Shown here piece after piece: positions 1 to 7,255 of a stretch of DNA of 23,340 bases. A program made the translations under genes and the position numbers. Each line of letters begins with the position of its first letter. The stretch's first letter is position 1. Source of the DNA: an uncultured Collinsella sp. (GTDB taxonomy: Bacteria; Actinomycetota; Coriobacteriia; Coriobacteriales; Coriobacteriaceae); contig URMR01000010.1 in NCBI GenBank assembly GCA_900548935.1, forward strand, positions 1 to 23,340, written 5' to 3'. The notes under the pieces are model-generated. The model did no database searches. It was not told where the DNA came from and saw only the letters and a program-made list of their open reading frames with translations.

Positions 1-992
1 CCGTCATCGACACCGACGTAATCGGCCAGCAGCGCCACGCCCTCAACACCGTCAAAGATCGGCTGCTTGTAGTGGATGTGGTGGAAGGTCTCAGCGGGAA
101 CCACATAGGCCTTGCCGTCGACCATAACCGGGGTGTACTCCCAGCCAAACTCCTCACAGCACTTGGGAGCCAGGTCCTCGAGCATGACCTCGGCACGACC
201 GTCGTGCTCGACGGCAACATAGGCAGCGCCGGGCTTAAGGGAAACGGCCTGGTCGGAGGGGATGGTCCAAGGGGTGGTCGTCCAGATGATAAAGTCGACC
301 GGGCCGTCGAAGTTCTCGAGGCCGGCGGGCTTGGAGGTCATCTCAAAGCGCACGAAGATGGACGGGCTCGTCTCGTCGGAGTACTCGATCTCGGCCTCGG
401 CGAGTGCGGTGTGGCAGTGCTTGCACCAGTGAACCGGCTTGTGGCCGCGATAGATCATGCCCTTATCGAACATGGCCTTAAAGACCTCGATATCGGCGGC
501 ATCATGCTGGTGATAGAGCGTCAGATACGGGTTGTCCCAATCGCCGAGCACGCCCAGGCGACGGAAGCCGGCCTTCTGCAGCTCGATGTTCTCGACAGCG
601 AACTCGTTGCAGAGCTCACGGATCTTAGCCGTGGGGGTCTGGTTGAACTTCTCGGTGCCGAGCTTCTCCTCGACCTTGTGCTCGATCGGCTGACCGTGGC
701 AGTCCCAACCGGGGACATAGGGAACCTCATAGCCCTGCATCATCCAGTAACGGTTGATCATGTCCTTGGAGATCTTGTTCATGGCGTGGCCGATATGGAT
801 CGGGCCGTTGGCGTACGGAGGACCATCGTGCAGCACGAACTTCTTGTGACCCTCGTTCTTCTTCAGAACCTGCTCGTAGACCTTGTTGTCCTGCCAGTCC
901 TTGAGTCGCTTGGGCTCGGACTTGGAAAGACCGGCACGCATGGGAAAACCGGTCTTGGGCAGATTCATCGTCTGCTTGTACTCGTTTGCCAC
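1..992 (-). CDS. ileS: Isoleucyl-tRNA synthetase, N-terminal part (3' end outside window)
   Basis: Class I aminoacyl-tRNA synthetase that charges tRNA-Ile with isoleucine in the cytoplasm. About 330 residues are visible. The N-terminus carries the IleS-type NLPKTGFPMRA segment, then the ATP-binding HIGH signature at residues 66-69 in the context GPIHIGHAMNKISKD. PYVPGWDCHG follows at 91-100. Further on are the CP1 editing-domain segments with TALAEAEIEY and WTTTPWTIP. I chose the GTG at 992 because it follows an AAAGGGG ribosome binding site and gives the usual N-terminus; an internal ATG at 968 would remove the first eight residues. The gene runs off the left edge with the frame open. It is transcribed behind a tRNA-Ile T-box leader, so expression should respond to uncharged tRNA-Ile. 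Identity is certain. Confidence 0.98.
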   Translation of the reverse strand, partial: MANEYKQTMNLPKTGFPMRAGLSKSEPKRLKDWQDNKVYEQVLKKNEGHKKFVLHDGPPYANGPIHIGHAMNKISKDMINRYWMMQGYEVPYVPGWDCHGQPIEHKVEEKLGTEKFNQTPTAKIRELCNEFAVENIELQKAGFRRLGVLGDWDNPYLTLYHQHDAADIEVFKAMFDKGMIYRGHKPVHWCKHCHTALAEAEIEYSDETSPSIFVRFEMTSKPAGLENFDGPVDFIIWTTTPWTIPSDQAVSLKPGAAYVAVEHDGRAEVMLEDLAPKCCEEFGWEYTPVMVDGKAYVVPAETFHHIHYKQPIFDGVEGVALLADYVGVDD

Positions 993-1035
993 GGTACCCC
1001 TTTCATGTCGTGGGCGCGCACGCCCGTTGGGCACC

Positions 1036-1072
1036 AAAAAAGCGCCCGTCCCTACAAGCTGGGACGAAGCGC
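1036..1072 (-). terminator. Regulated intrinsic terminator of the ileS T-box
   Basis: On the minus strand GCGCTTCGTCCC (1072-1061) pairs with GGGACGGGCGC (1052-1042) around an eight-base loop and is followed by six T. The ascending arm includes the CCCAGCTT/CTTCGT bases used by the antiterminator, so the two folds exclude each other. Confidence 0.92.
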
Positions 1073-1339
1073 CACAAAACGGGCAGCCTGCCCGTAAAAG
1101 CTCTTCGCTTAACCACCCAGCTTAGATGCCCTCGCCCACGTATTCGCGCACTCGCATCCGTTACTCGGCTGGCCTGTATCGACGACCACCTCGGCGATAT
1201 CTACTAAGACGTGCCTGTGCGGCGCGCCCGTTGGGACCGCAGCTCCGGGGTGATTTTCATCGGTCGCATGCACGGGTTCTCAGCGCTCCCCGCTCTCTGT
1301 AGCATGCGGACGGCCGACTACTCGTCCCCATCAACGCTT
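1036..1339 (-). promoter_or_regulatory. T-box leader (tRNA-Ile-sensing riboswitch) of ileS
   Basis: On the minus strand the leader shows the parts of a transcriptional T-box in order. The Stem I base is GGGG (1329-1326) pairing with CCCC (1250-1247). An AGTA motif (1322-1319) lies opposite the specifier loop. The apical part contains AGAGAGCGGGGAGCGC. The specifier loop GAAAATCA holds codon ATC (1254-1252), which is isoleucine, followed by the usual purine. The T-box sequence GGGTGGTTAAGCG lies at about 1118-1106. Its bulge begins UGGU, which complements the ACCA end expected for tRNA-Ile. The antiterminator pairs AAGCTGGG with CCCAGCTT and GCGAAG with CTTCGT, leaving exactly the seven-base bulge. 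A competing terminator follows. Family knowledge: uncharged tRNA stabilises the antiterminator and allows ileS transcription. Confidence 0.93.
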
Positions 1340-1345
1340 ATGCGG

Positions 1346-1374
1346 AGTATGCTAGCACGTTCCGCGCCGTCGAA
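1346..1374 (-). promoter_or_regulatory. Probable sigma-70-type promoter of ileS leader
   Basis: On the minus strand TTCGAC (1374-1369) and CATACT (1351-1346) are separated by 17 bases. The implied start near 1339 lies just upstream of T-box Stem I. The -35 match is only moderate; the position is the main support. Confidence 0.5.
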
Positions 1375-1478
1375 AAACCCTAAACATTGGTTTTATAAGT
1401 TCGAAATTTCTTGCGGCCGTGAATCTACTCTTGGAGCAAAATACCTGTAAGCACTTTATCGAGCGAAAGAAGGCACCT

Positions 1479-2567
1479 ATGCGCACGATTGGAATGAGCG
1501 ACTACACCGTTGGCGAGGATTGCTTTACCGAGCTGCCCGCCGCACTGGCGGAGTACGGCGCGAAGAAAGTCGCCATCATTGGCGGCAAGCGAGCACTGGC
1601 CGCAGCCCTACCCGGTATCGAGGCTGCGCTGGCAGGCACGGACGTCGAGGTTCTGGAGACGCGCGTCTACGGCACCAACAGTACGCGCGCCAATATCGCC
1701 AAGGTCGTAAACTCCCCCGCCTGCCAGGAAGCCAACGTGCTCATCGCCTGCGGCGGCGGCAAGGCACTCGACACCGTCAAGACAGCTGCCATCGAGCTCA
1801 AGAAGATCGTCTTCACTGTCCCGACGATCTGCTCCAACTGCTCCGCCGCGACCGCCATTGCCGTTGTCTACAACGACGACGGCTCGCTCGAGGGCTATTC
1901 GTACCCCAACCGCCCCGCGCACATCTTTATCAATCCCAAGATCATCGCCGAGGCTCCGGCGGAGTACTTCTGGGCCGGCGTGGGCGATGCCCTGTCCAAG
2001 CAGCCCGAAGTCGAGTACGCCACGAGCGCCGGCAACCTGGAGCACACCGCCGGTCTTGGCCTGGCACTCGCCCACACCTGCTCCGAGCCGCTGTTTACCT
2101 ATGGCGTACAGGGTCTTGAGGACGTGCGCCAGAACCTGTCAAGCGAGGCCGTCAAACAAATCGCGCTCGACATCGTGGTCAACACGGGCTACGTCTCCAA
2201 CCTGACCAACCAGAACGATTACTACTACAACTCGAGCGTGGCGCACGCGTTCTACAACGCCACCTGCAGCATTCCGCGTGAGGGCACCTACCTGCACGGC
2301 GAAGTCGTAAGCCTGGGTGTGCTGGTGTTGTTCGCCTACACGGGCGACACCGAGAACCTTGAGCGCTACGCCGCCTTTAACAAGCAGATGGGCCTGCCCG
2401 TGACGCTTGAGCAGGTCGGGCTTTCCGAGGCCGATATCCCTGCTCTGTGCAAGTACGCACACGCCACCAACGAGTGGAAGCAGGGCAACCCGGAGCCCTT
2501 CACCGACAAGAAGTTCGCCGCTGCCATCAAGGCCGCCAACGCCTACGGCCACACCCTCCTTGCCTAA
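1479..2567 (+). CDS. Iron-containing alcohol dehydrogenase family, glycerol dehydrogenase-like
   Basis: Predicted cytoplasmic NAD(P)-dependent, metal-dependent polyol/alcohol oxidoreductase of 362 residues, close to the usual GldA length. A Rossmann-like half carries the dinucleotide-binding GGGKALDTVK at residues 92-101. The metal ligands of the GldA family are in place: Asp170 in VGDALSK, His256 in VAHAFYN and His273 in YLHGEVVSLG. The start is the ATG at 1479 with AAGAAGG about seven bases upstream; longer upstream frames would run into the intergenic region. It is transcribed divergently from the ileS leader and has its own unit ending at the hairpin near 2658. Family and fold are clear. 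The actual substrate (glycerol, another polyol, or a glycerol-1-phosphate-type compound) cannot be read from sequence. Confidence 0.9.
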   Translation: MRTIGMSDYTVGEDCFTELPAALAEYGAKKVAIIGGKRALAAALPGIEAALAGTDVEVLETRVYGTNSTRANIAKVVNSPACQEANVLIACGGGKALDTVKTAAIELKKIVFTVPTICSNCSAATAIAVVYNDDGSLEGYSYPNRPAHIFINPKIIAEAPAEYFWAGVGDALSKQPEVEYATSAGNLEHTAGLGLALAHTCSEPLFTYGVQGLEDVRQNLSSEAVKQIALDIVVNTGYVSNLTNQNDYYYNSSVAHAFYNATCSIPREGTYLHGEVVSLGVLVLFAYTGDTENLERYAAFNKQMGLPVTLEQVGLSEADIPALCKYAHATNEWKQGNPEPFTDKKFAAAIKAANAYGHTLLA

Positions 2568-2657
2568 CCTACCAAAAAGGGACAGGTTTATTTTGGCAGG
2601 TTTTATCTGGGCAAAAGCCATTGAACATTTGTTGAAATAGTTTACCTTGCCAGCAAA

Positions 2658-2690
2658 GGGGGCGACCATCCACTCGATGGCCGCCCCCCC
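2658..2690. terminator. Bidirectional terminator between convergent genes
   Basis: GGGGGCG (2658-2664) pairs with CGCCCCC (2682-2688) and, after one mismatch, CCAT pairs with ATGG around a seven-base loop. It lies between the convergent dehydrogenase and DUF523 genes. The T-runs on both sides are short, so efficiency is uncertain. Confidence 0.6.
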
Positions 2691-2697
2691 TCATTTG

Positions 2698-3150
2698 CTA
2701 TTTCAGCATGCTCGGGTCGAACTCGCTAGCCGGAATCACGCGGTACCCGTGACGCAGCAGCAGATCGACAAAAACACCATTACCCGCTGTGAGGGTGCCG
2801 CTGAATGTTCCGTCGTAAATGTGCCCTGCACCACACGAGGGACTGCGGTCCTGCAAAACACACGCCGCGATCTCTTCCGGTCCGCCTGCCTGCTCGCACA
2901 TATCGAGCGCACGTTGGGCACCCAGGCGAAATTCGCGATCAACCGAGATGCCCTCGCAGGTACGGACCTCGCCGTTCACAATCTCGGACGGCTTGCGCGG
3001 CGTGGGCAGGCCGCCAAAGACCTCAGGGCACACCAAGAGGACCTCGGTCCCCGTGCGCTCGCAAGCCTCGATCAGCTCTCGATGATAGTTGTCGAGCCCG
3101 TTATACTTGCAGCTCTCGCCCATTAAACAGGCGCTCACCACGATCTTCAT
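2698..3150 (-). CDS. DUF523 family protein
   Basis: Small cytoplasmic protein of 150 residues that matches the DUF523 family over its whole length. It starts MKIVVSACLMGESCKYNG and carries the family Cys positions (SACLMGExCKYNG near the N-terminus and DRSPSCGAGHIYDG in the second half). The conserved PEVFGGLPTPR segment lies between them. The conserved Cys residues suggest metal or thiol chemistry, but no biochemical role is established. I chose ATG 3150, with GGGGAG about nine bases upstream. An upstream extension of the frame would translate through the ftsH terminator hairpin and is not credible. It lies downstream of ftsH on the same strand, but the terminator between them suggests separate or read-through expression. 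Confidence 0.88.
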   Translation of the reverse strand: MKIVVSACLMGESCKYNGLDNYHRELIEACERTGTEVLLVCPEVFGGLPTPRKPSEIVNGEVRTCEGISVDREFRLGAQRALDMCEQAGGPEEIAACVLQDRSPSCGAGHIYDGTFSGTLTAGNGVFVDLLLRHGYRVIPASEFDPSMLK

Positions 3151-3168
3151 AAACAACACTCCCCACGC

Positions 3169-3205
3169 AAAACGCCCCATTTGAGATGGACACTCAAATG
3201 GGGCG
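3169..3205 (-). terminator. Intrinsic terminator of ftsH
   Basis: A perfect 13-bp inverted repeat, CGCCCCATTTGAG (3173-3185) and CTCAAATGGGGCG (3193-3205), surrounds a seven-base loop. On the minus strand it is followed by TTTT (3172-3169). It lies 22 bases after the ftsH stop and ahead of the DUF523 start. Confidence 0.88.
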
Positions 3206-3226
3206 ATTGACACTGCGCAACTAGTA

Positions 3227-5134
3227 TTACTGCTGCTTCGGCATCAGCGGATTCTCGCGCGTGAGGAGATTCATGAACTCCTCGCCCGTGATCGTCTCCT
3301 TCTTGTACAGATAACGAGCCAGCTCGTGGAGCTTGAACTTGTTCTCCTTCAGGATCTGCAGGGCGCGGTCGTGCGCATCCTCGATCAACTTGGCGACAAT
3401 TGCGTCCACGCGCTCGGCCGTACCGGGAGCGCAGGTGAGCGACGTGTCCTGATTGAGATACGCGTTCTGCACGGTACCGAGCGCCATCATGCCAAACTCG
3501 TCGGACATACCAAAGCGCGTCACCATGTTGCGGGCGAGCTTGGTGGCCTGCTCAATATCGTTGGCGGCACCGGTCGTCATCTCCCCAAAGATGAGCTCCT
3601 CGGCAGCGCGACCACCGCAGTAGACAGTGAGCTTGTCCAGCACCTCCTGGCGCGTCGTCAGGAAGCGCTCGTCCTCCTCGACCTGCATGGTGTAGCCCAG
3701 AGCGCCGCTCGTGCGAGGCACGATGGTGATCTTGGTGACCGGCGCGGAGCCCTTCTGGCGAGCGGCAACGATGGCATGGCCGATTTCGTGGTAGGACACG
3801 ACCTGCTTCTCGTGGTCGGACAGCACCGTAGACTTACGCTGCTGACCGGCGATGACGACCTCAACCGACTCCTCAAAATCGTCCTGCGTGGCACGCTTGC
3901 GACCCTCGCGGACGGCTCGCAGGGCGCCCTCGTTGATGATGTTGGCCAGGTCGGCGCCCGAGGCACCGGGCGTGGCGCGGGCAATCGCAGTCAGGTCGAT
4001 CGGCGGCTGCGTCTTCACGCTCTTCGCATGCAGCTCGAGGATGTTCTTGCGACCAGTCAGGTCGGGCAGCTCAACGGGGATGCGGCGGTCAAAACGACCG
4101 GGGCGCAGCAGGGCCGGGTCAAGGCTGTCGGGGCGGTTGGTAGCAGCGAGAACGACAATACCCTTATGGTTATCGAAGCCGTCCATCTCGGTCAGTAGCT
4201 GGTTGAGCGTCTGCTCGCGCTCGTCGTTGCCACTAAAGCCGCCGCCATCGCGCTTCTTGCCGATGGTATCGATCTCATCGATAAAGACGATGCACGGGGC
4301 CTTTTCCTTGGCCTGCTTAAACAGATCGCGCACCTTGGCGGCGCCGCGGCCGACGAACATCTCAACAAACTCAGAGCCCGAAATGCTAAAGAACGGCACG
4401 CCCGCCTCGCCGGCAACAGCCTTGGCAAGCAGGGTCTTACCGGTACCCGGAGGGCCGACAAGGAGAGCGCCGCGCGGCAGCTTGGCGCCAATCTCCTCGT
4501 AGCGCTGCGGCTTCTCCAGAAAGTCGACGACCTCCTTGAGGGACTCCTTGGCCTCTTCCTGGCCGGCGACATCCTTAAAGGTCACGCCCACGTCCTTGGA
4601 GGCGATCACGCGCGCGCCGGACTTGCCCAGTCCACCGCCGCCAAAACCACCGCCGCCAAAGTTCATCGACGGACCGTCATCGCCCATGGCCTTCTTCATG
4701 CGGCGGTTGAGCCACCAGCCGATCAGGAAGAAAATCGCCATAGGAAGAATGAGGGTGAGCAGGTAATAGGTCATCAAACCCGAGTTCTTATCGGGAACGA
4801 CTGACTCAAGCGAGGCGCCAGATTCAAGCACGCGATCGGTAAAGCCCGCGTCATTCGGTACACCGGTCGTCTTGTAGGCGATGTTCTCGTCCTCGCCCTT
4901 CTTGGTGTAATAAATCGTGTAATCGTCCGTATTGTACTCGACCTTGTCGACGCTCTTCTTATCGAGCGCTTTGACAAACGTCGAGTAATCGGTCTTCGTA
5001 ATCTGCTGCGTGTGACCGATGTTGGGGAACAGAACGGTCGAGAGCACGAGGTAGACGACGAAGGCGATGAGCACGTAGAGGATCATATTCCGTCTACGTT
5101 TGTTGTCATCCATCTCCATCTGCTTGAACTCCAT
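3227..5134 (-). CDS. ftsH: ATP-dependent zinc metalloprotease FtsH
   Basis: Membrane-anchored AAA+ protease that unfolds and degrades misfolded membrane and regulatory proteins; it acts as a hexamer. The 635 residues are of normal length. One membrane segment lies near 17-36 and a second near 121-141, with a small extracytoplasmic domain between them. A glycine-rich linker follows at 159-169. Walker A GPPGTGKT is at 227-234, Walker B CIVFIDEID at 281-289, and the second region of homology NRPDSLDPALLRPGRFDRR at about 333-351. The zinc site is HEIGH at 449-453 with Asp526 as the likely third ligand. The pore loop reads FVGRGAA rather than the more common FVGVGA. No SD-like purine tract precedes ATG 5134; in-frame ATGs at codons 6 and 8 are alternatives. 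Confidence 0.97.
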   Translation of the reverse strand: MEFKQMEMDDNKRRRNMILYVLIAFVVYLVLSTVLFPNIGHTQQITKTDYSTFVKALDKKSVDKVEYNTDDYTIYYTKKGEDENIAYKTTGVPNDAGFTDRVLESGASLESVVPDKNSGLMTYYLLTLILPMAIFFLIGWWLNRRMKKAMGDDGPSMNFGGGGFGGGGLGKSGARVIASKDVGVTFKDVAGQEEAKESLKEVVDFLEKPQRYEEIGAKLPRGALLVGPPGTGKTLLAKAVAGEAGVPFFSISGSEFVEMFVGRGAAKVRDLFKQAKEKAPCIVFIDEIDTIGKKRDGGGFSGNDEREQTLNQLLTEMDGFDNHKGIVVLAATNRPDSLDPALLRPGRFDRRIPVELPDLTGRKNILELHAKSVKTQPPIDLTAIARATPGASGADLANIINEGALRAVREGRKRATQDDFEESVEVVIAGQQRKSTVLSDHEKQVVSYHEIGHAIVAARQKGSAPVTKITIVPRTSGALGYTMQVEEDERFLTTRQEVLDKLTVYCGGRAAEELIFGEMTTGAANDIEQATKLARNMVTRFGMSDEFGMMALGTVQNAYLNQDTSLTCAPGTAERVDAIVAKLIEDAHDRALQILKENKFKLHELARYLYKKETITGEEFMNLLTRENPLMPKQQ

Positions 5135-5137
5135 CTA

Positions 5138-5174
5138 CTGGGGTTGATAATGCTATCTAGAATACCCAACCCAG
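5138..5174. repeat. Inverted repeat in the ftsH/cobO divergent promoter region
   Basis: CTGGGGTTG (5138-5146) and CAACCCAG (5167-5174) are complementary apart from one extra G and flank a 20-base AT-rich core. The 77-bp gap between the divergent genes must contain both promoters, but no convincing -35/-10 pair was found on either strand. The repeat ends four bases before the annotated ftsH start, so it could be an operator or a leader hairpin. Confidence 0.45.
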
Positions 5175-5211
5175 ACGGCGATAAACCGACGCCGGACACG
5201 AAAGGATAGAG

Positions 5212-5697
5212 ATGGCATCACTCGAAGTCGGCAAGGTTCAGATCTATACGGGCGACGGCAAGGGCAAAACCACGGCTGCGCTGGGATTGGCGATGCGCGC
5301 CACAGGTTATGAGCTCGACGTACTCATGCTGCAGTTTGCCAAGAAGCTGCACTGCGCCGAACACGATGCCGCCCCGCGCCTGGGGCTGCGCATTGTACAG
5401 GCTGACCGCGATACGCCCGAGGCTTGCGCCGAGCAGATCATGGAACTTGCACGCGAACAGATCTCGCAGGTCGATGTACTCATTCTGGACGAACTCGGCG
5501 AGGCCATGCGCCGCGGCTTTGTGACGCGCGAGGATGTGGAGGGGCTGATCGCGCTGAAGCCTGCCACCACGGAGCTCGTGCTCACCGGCCGCGGACTGCT
5601 GCCACTGGCCGATCTTGCCGACCTAGTCACCGAAATGCGTCCCATCAAGCACTACTTCGACGAAGGCCTCCTAGCCCGCCAAGGCATCGAATACTAA
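5212..5697 (+). CDS. cobO: Cob(I)yrinic acid a,c-diamide / cob(I)alamin adenosyltransferase (CobO/CobA/BtuR type)
   Basis: Transfers the adenosyl group from ATP to cob(I)alamin or corrinoid precursors, giving the coenzyme B12 form; cytoplasmic. The 161 residues carry the family-specific P-loop TGDGKGKTTAALGLAMRA starting at residue 13, the segment DVLILDELGEAMRRG (Walker B-like), LVLTGRG, and the standard C-terminus RPIKHYFDEGLLARQGIEY. It is slightly shorter than enteric homologues, which carry an N-terminal extension. ATG 5212 has AAAGGA five to seven bases upstream. It stands alone, divergent from ftsH, with no other cobalamin genes nearby. This suggests corrinoid salvage or adenosylation for B12 enzymes rather than a local biosynthesis cluster. 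It ends at the long inverted repeat. Confidence 0.95.
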   Translation: MASLEVGKVQIYTGDGKGKTTAALGLAMRATGYELDVLMLQFAKKLHCAEHDAAPRLGLRIVQADRDTPEACAEQIMELAREQISQVDVLILDELGEAMRRGFVTREDVEGLIALKPATTELVLTGRGLLPLADLADLVTEMRPIKHYFDEGLLARQGIEY

Positions 5698-5698
5698 T

Positions 5699-5780
5699 TG
5701 ATCCAAAGGGGACGGAGGAAACGGATCATCGACATCACGACGGAGATAAATGATCCGTTTTCCTCCGTCCCAAGGGATCA
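5699..5780. repeat. Long imperfect inverted repeat (REP-like or bidirectional terminator)
   Basis: A 21-base left arm (5709-5729, beginning GGGACGGAGG) and a 22-base right arm (5750-5771, ending CCTCCGTCCC) are complementary except for one extra T, with a 20-base loop. Outside them TGATCC (5699-5704) pairs with GGATCA (5775-5780), so the whole 82-bp unit can form one hairpin. It starts two bases after the cobO stop and its last bases include the stop codon of the convergent MATE gene. No second full copy was seen in the window. It probably serves both genes as a terminator; its length suggests a mobile-type palindromic repeat. Confidence 0.85.
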
Positions 5781-7130
5781 TTTGGCAGTGGCGCGGCCGA
5801 GCCAGTTGCCGCTGTGGTGGTAGATGGTGAACATCGTAGCCGTGATAAGCCAGGTTACGGGGTAAACCAGCAGCAGGTGCTCAAGGGACGGATCAAACGG
5901 CATAATCGCAAACACCCAGATCACCCTGAGCACGACAGTGCCAAAAATCGTGAGCAGCATGGGCTGCAAGCTCACGCCGGCACCGCGAATGGAGCCCGAC
6001 GCGTTTTCGATAATCGAGAAGATCGCGTAGAACGGCGCGATAAAGTGAAGAATCGTCGTGGTATACGCCGAAATCGAAGCATCGTCGACAAACAGACGCG
6101 ACAACGGACCCGAGAACACCAGCAGCACGGCAGACAGGCCACCAATGAGCATAAACGACAGCACGAGCGACGTATGGTAGCCCTTGCGCATGCGCTCGTA
6201 GTTGCGCGCGCCAAAGTTCTGTGCCGAGAACGTGGTGATCGACACGCCAAGCGCCTCGGTAACCATCCAGACAATGCCATCTAAGCGGCCCGAAAGACCC
6301 CACGCCGTGGTGACATCGGCGCCAAACGAGTTGACCGACACCTGAATCAAAACGTTGGAAATCGAATACGCAGCAGACTGAAAACCAAGCGGCAGACCAC
6401 ACGAGATCATGCTCTTACAAATGCCAGGATCAATGCCGAGTTTGGACAGTGAAAGCCGCCACGCACCCGGTGCGTGCATCATACGAATCACGATCATCGT
6501 GGCATTGGAGCAAATAGTCAGCGCCACCGCGATGCCGCAGCCCAGAGCCTCCATATGAAGCACAGCAACGAAGATGACATCCAGCACCGCATTAACAAGG
6601 CAGCCGGAAGCGATGATCACAGCAGGCCCGCGCGTGTCGCCCACGGCGCGCAGCAGTGCCGTTCCCATATTGAGTAGCAGCGCCGCAACCATGGCGGCAA
6701 AATAGCAACGAGCATAGGCCACGCCCTCGGCCAATAGTTCATGCGGCGTGTTCATAAGCACCAGCATGGGCTCAACGAACACTATGCCAAGAATCGAGAA
6801 AACGATACCGCCCACCAGCGCGAGCGTCATGGCCGTATGGACCGAACGGCTCAGTCGCTCATCATCGTGCTGGCCAAAATACTGACCGGTAATGACCGCG
6901 CAGCCGGCGCCGACGCCAACGCAAAAGCCAATGCAGAGCTCGGTGAGCACCATCGTGGCCTGGATGCCGCCCAATGCGAGCTTGCCGCCAAACTGGCCGA
7001 CGATATAGGTACCGATAAGCGTGTAGGCCTGCTGAAAAAACGAGCTAAAGAAGATGGGAACGCACAGCGACAGCAATTGCTGCCAAATAACACCTTGCGT
7101 TACATCGATAGCCGTAGATTTCTTAGCCAC
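5778..7130 (-). CDS. MATE family efflux transporter
   Basis: Predicted polytopic inner-membrane antiporter of 450 residues, the usual MATE length. About twelve hydrophobic segments appear as two six-helix halves. The first half contains FFSSFFQQAYTLIGTYIVGQFGG and the GAGCAVITGQYFGQ motif. The second contains the matching ALGVSITTFSAQNFGARNYERMRKGY. These paired motifs are typical of NorM/DinF-like MATE proteins that export cationic drugs or metabolites using H+ or Na+. I prefer the GTG start at 7130, four bases after GGAGG; a TTG at 7163 in the same frame has no ribosome binding site. The substrate is unknown. The stop codon lies inside the right end of the 5699-5780 inverted repeat. Confidence 0.93.
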   Translation of the reverse strand: MAKKSTAIDVTQGVIWQQLLSLCVPIFFSSFFQQAYTLIGTYIVGQFGGKLALGGIQATMVLTELCIGFCVGVGAGCAVITGQYFGQHDDERLSRSVHTAMTLALVGGIVFSILGIVFVEPMLVLMNTPHELLAEGVAYARCYFAAMVAALLLNMGTALLRAVGDTRGPAVIIASGCLVNAVLDVIFVAVLHMEALGCGIAVALTICSNATMIVIRMMHAPGAWRLSLSKLGIDPGICKSMISCGLPLGFQSAAYSISNVLIQVSVNSFGADVTTAWGLSGRLDGIVWMVTEALGVSITTFSAQNFGARNYERMRKGYHTSLVLSFMLIGGLSAVLLVFSGPLSRLFVDDASISAYTTTILHFIAPFYAIFSIIENASGSIRGAGVSLQPMLLTIFGTVVLRVIWVFAIMPFDPSLEHLLLVYPVTWLITATMFTIYHHSGNWLGRATAK

Positions 7131-7255
7131 ACGCCCTCCCCACAAGCATACGACAAACAACAAAACGGCAATTTAAGACCAAAGCCAATAGCAGCTTAGC
7201 ACCGACCGGCGTCGACCGAAACACCCCGAATCAGAGCCCGGAGCGAACTATCTGC

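Noticed and set aside
72..1097. 341-residue plus-strand frame
   Set aside because: It mirrors ileS and runs into the T-box; no domain is recognisable.
1394..1399. TATAAG as -10 box for the dehydrogenase gene
   Set aside because: No -35 match at a suitable distance, and the leader would be 70 bases with no other support. A promoter must lie in this region but I could not place it.
2698..3213. DUF523 protein with a 21-residue N-terminal extension
   Set aside because: It would translate the ftsH terminator hairpin; ATG 3150 has an SD and gives the family N-terminus.
7131..7163. MATE start at TTG 7163
   Set aside because: There is no SD in front of it, and the frame passes through the GGGGAGGG that serves GTG 7130.
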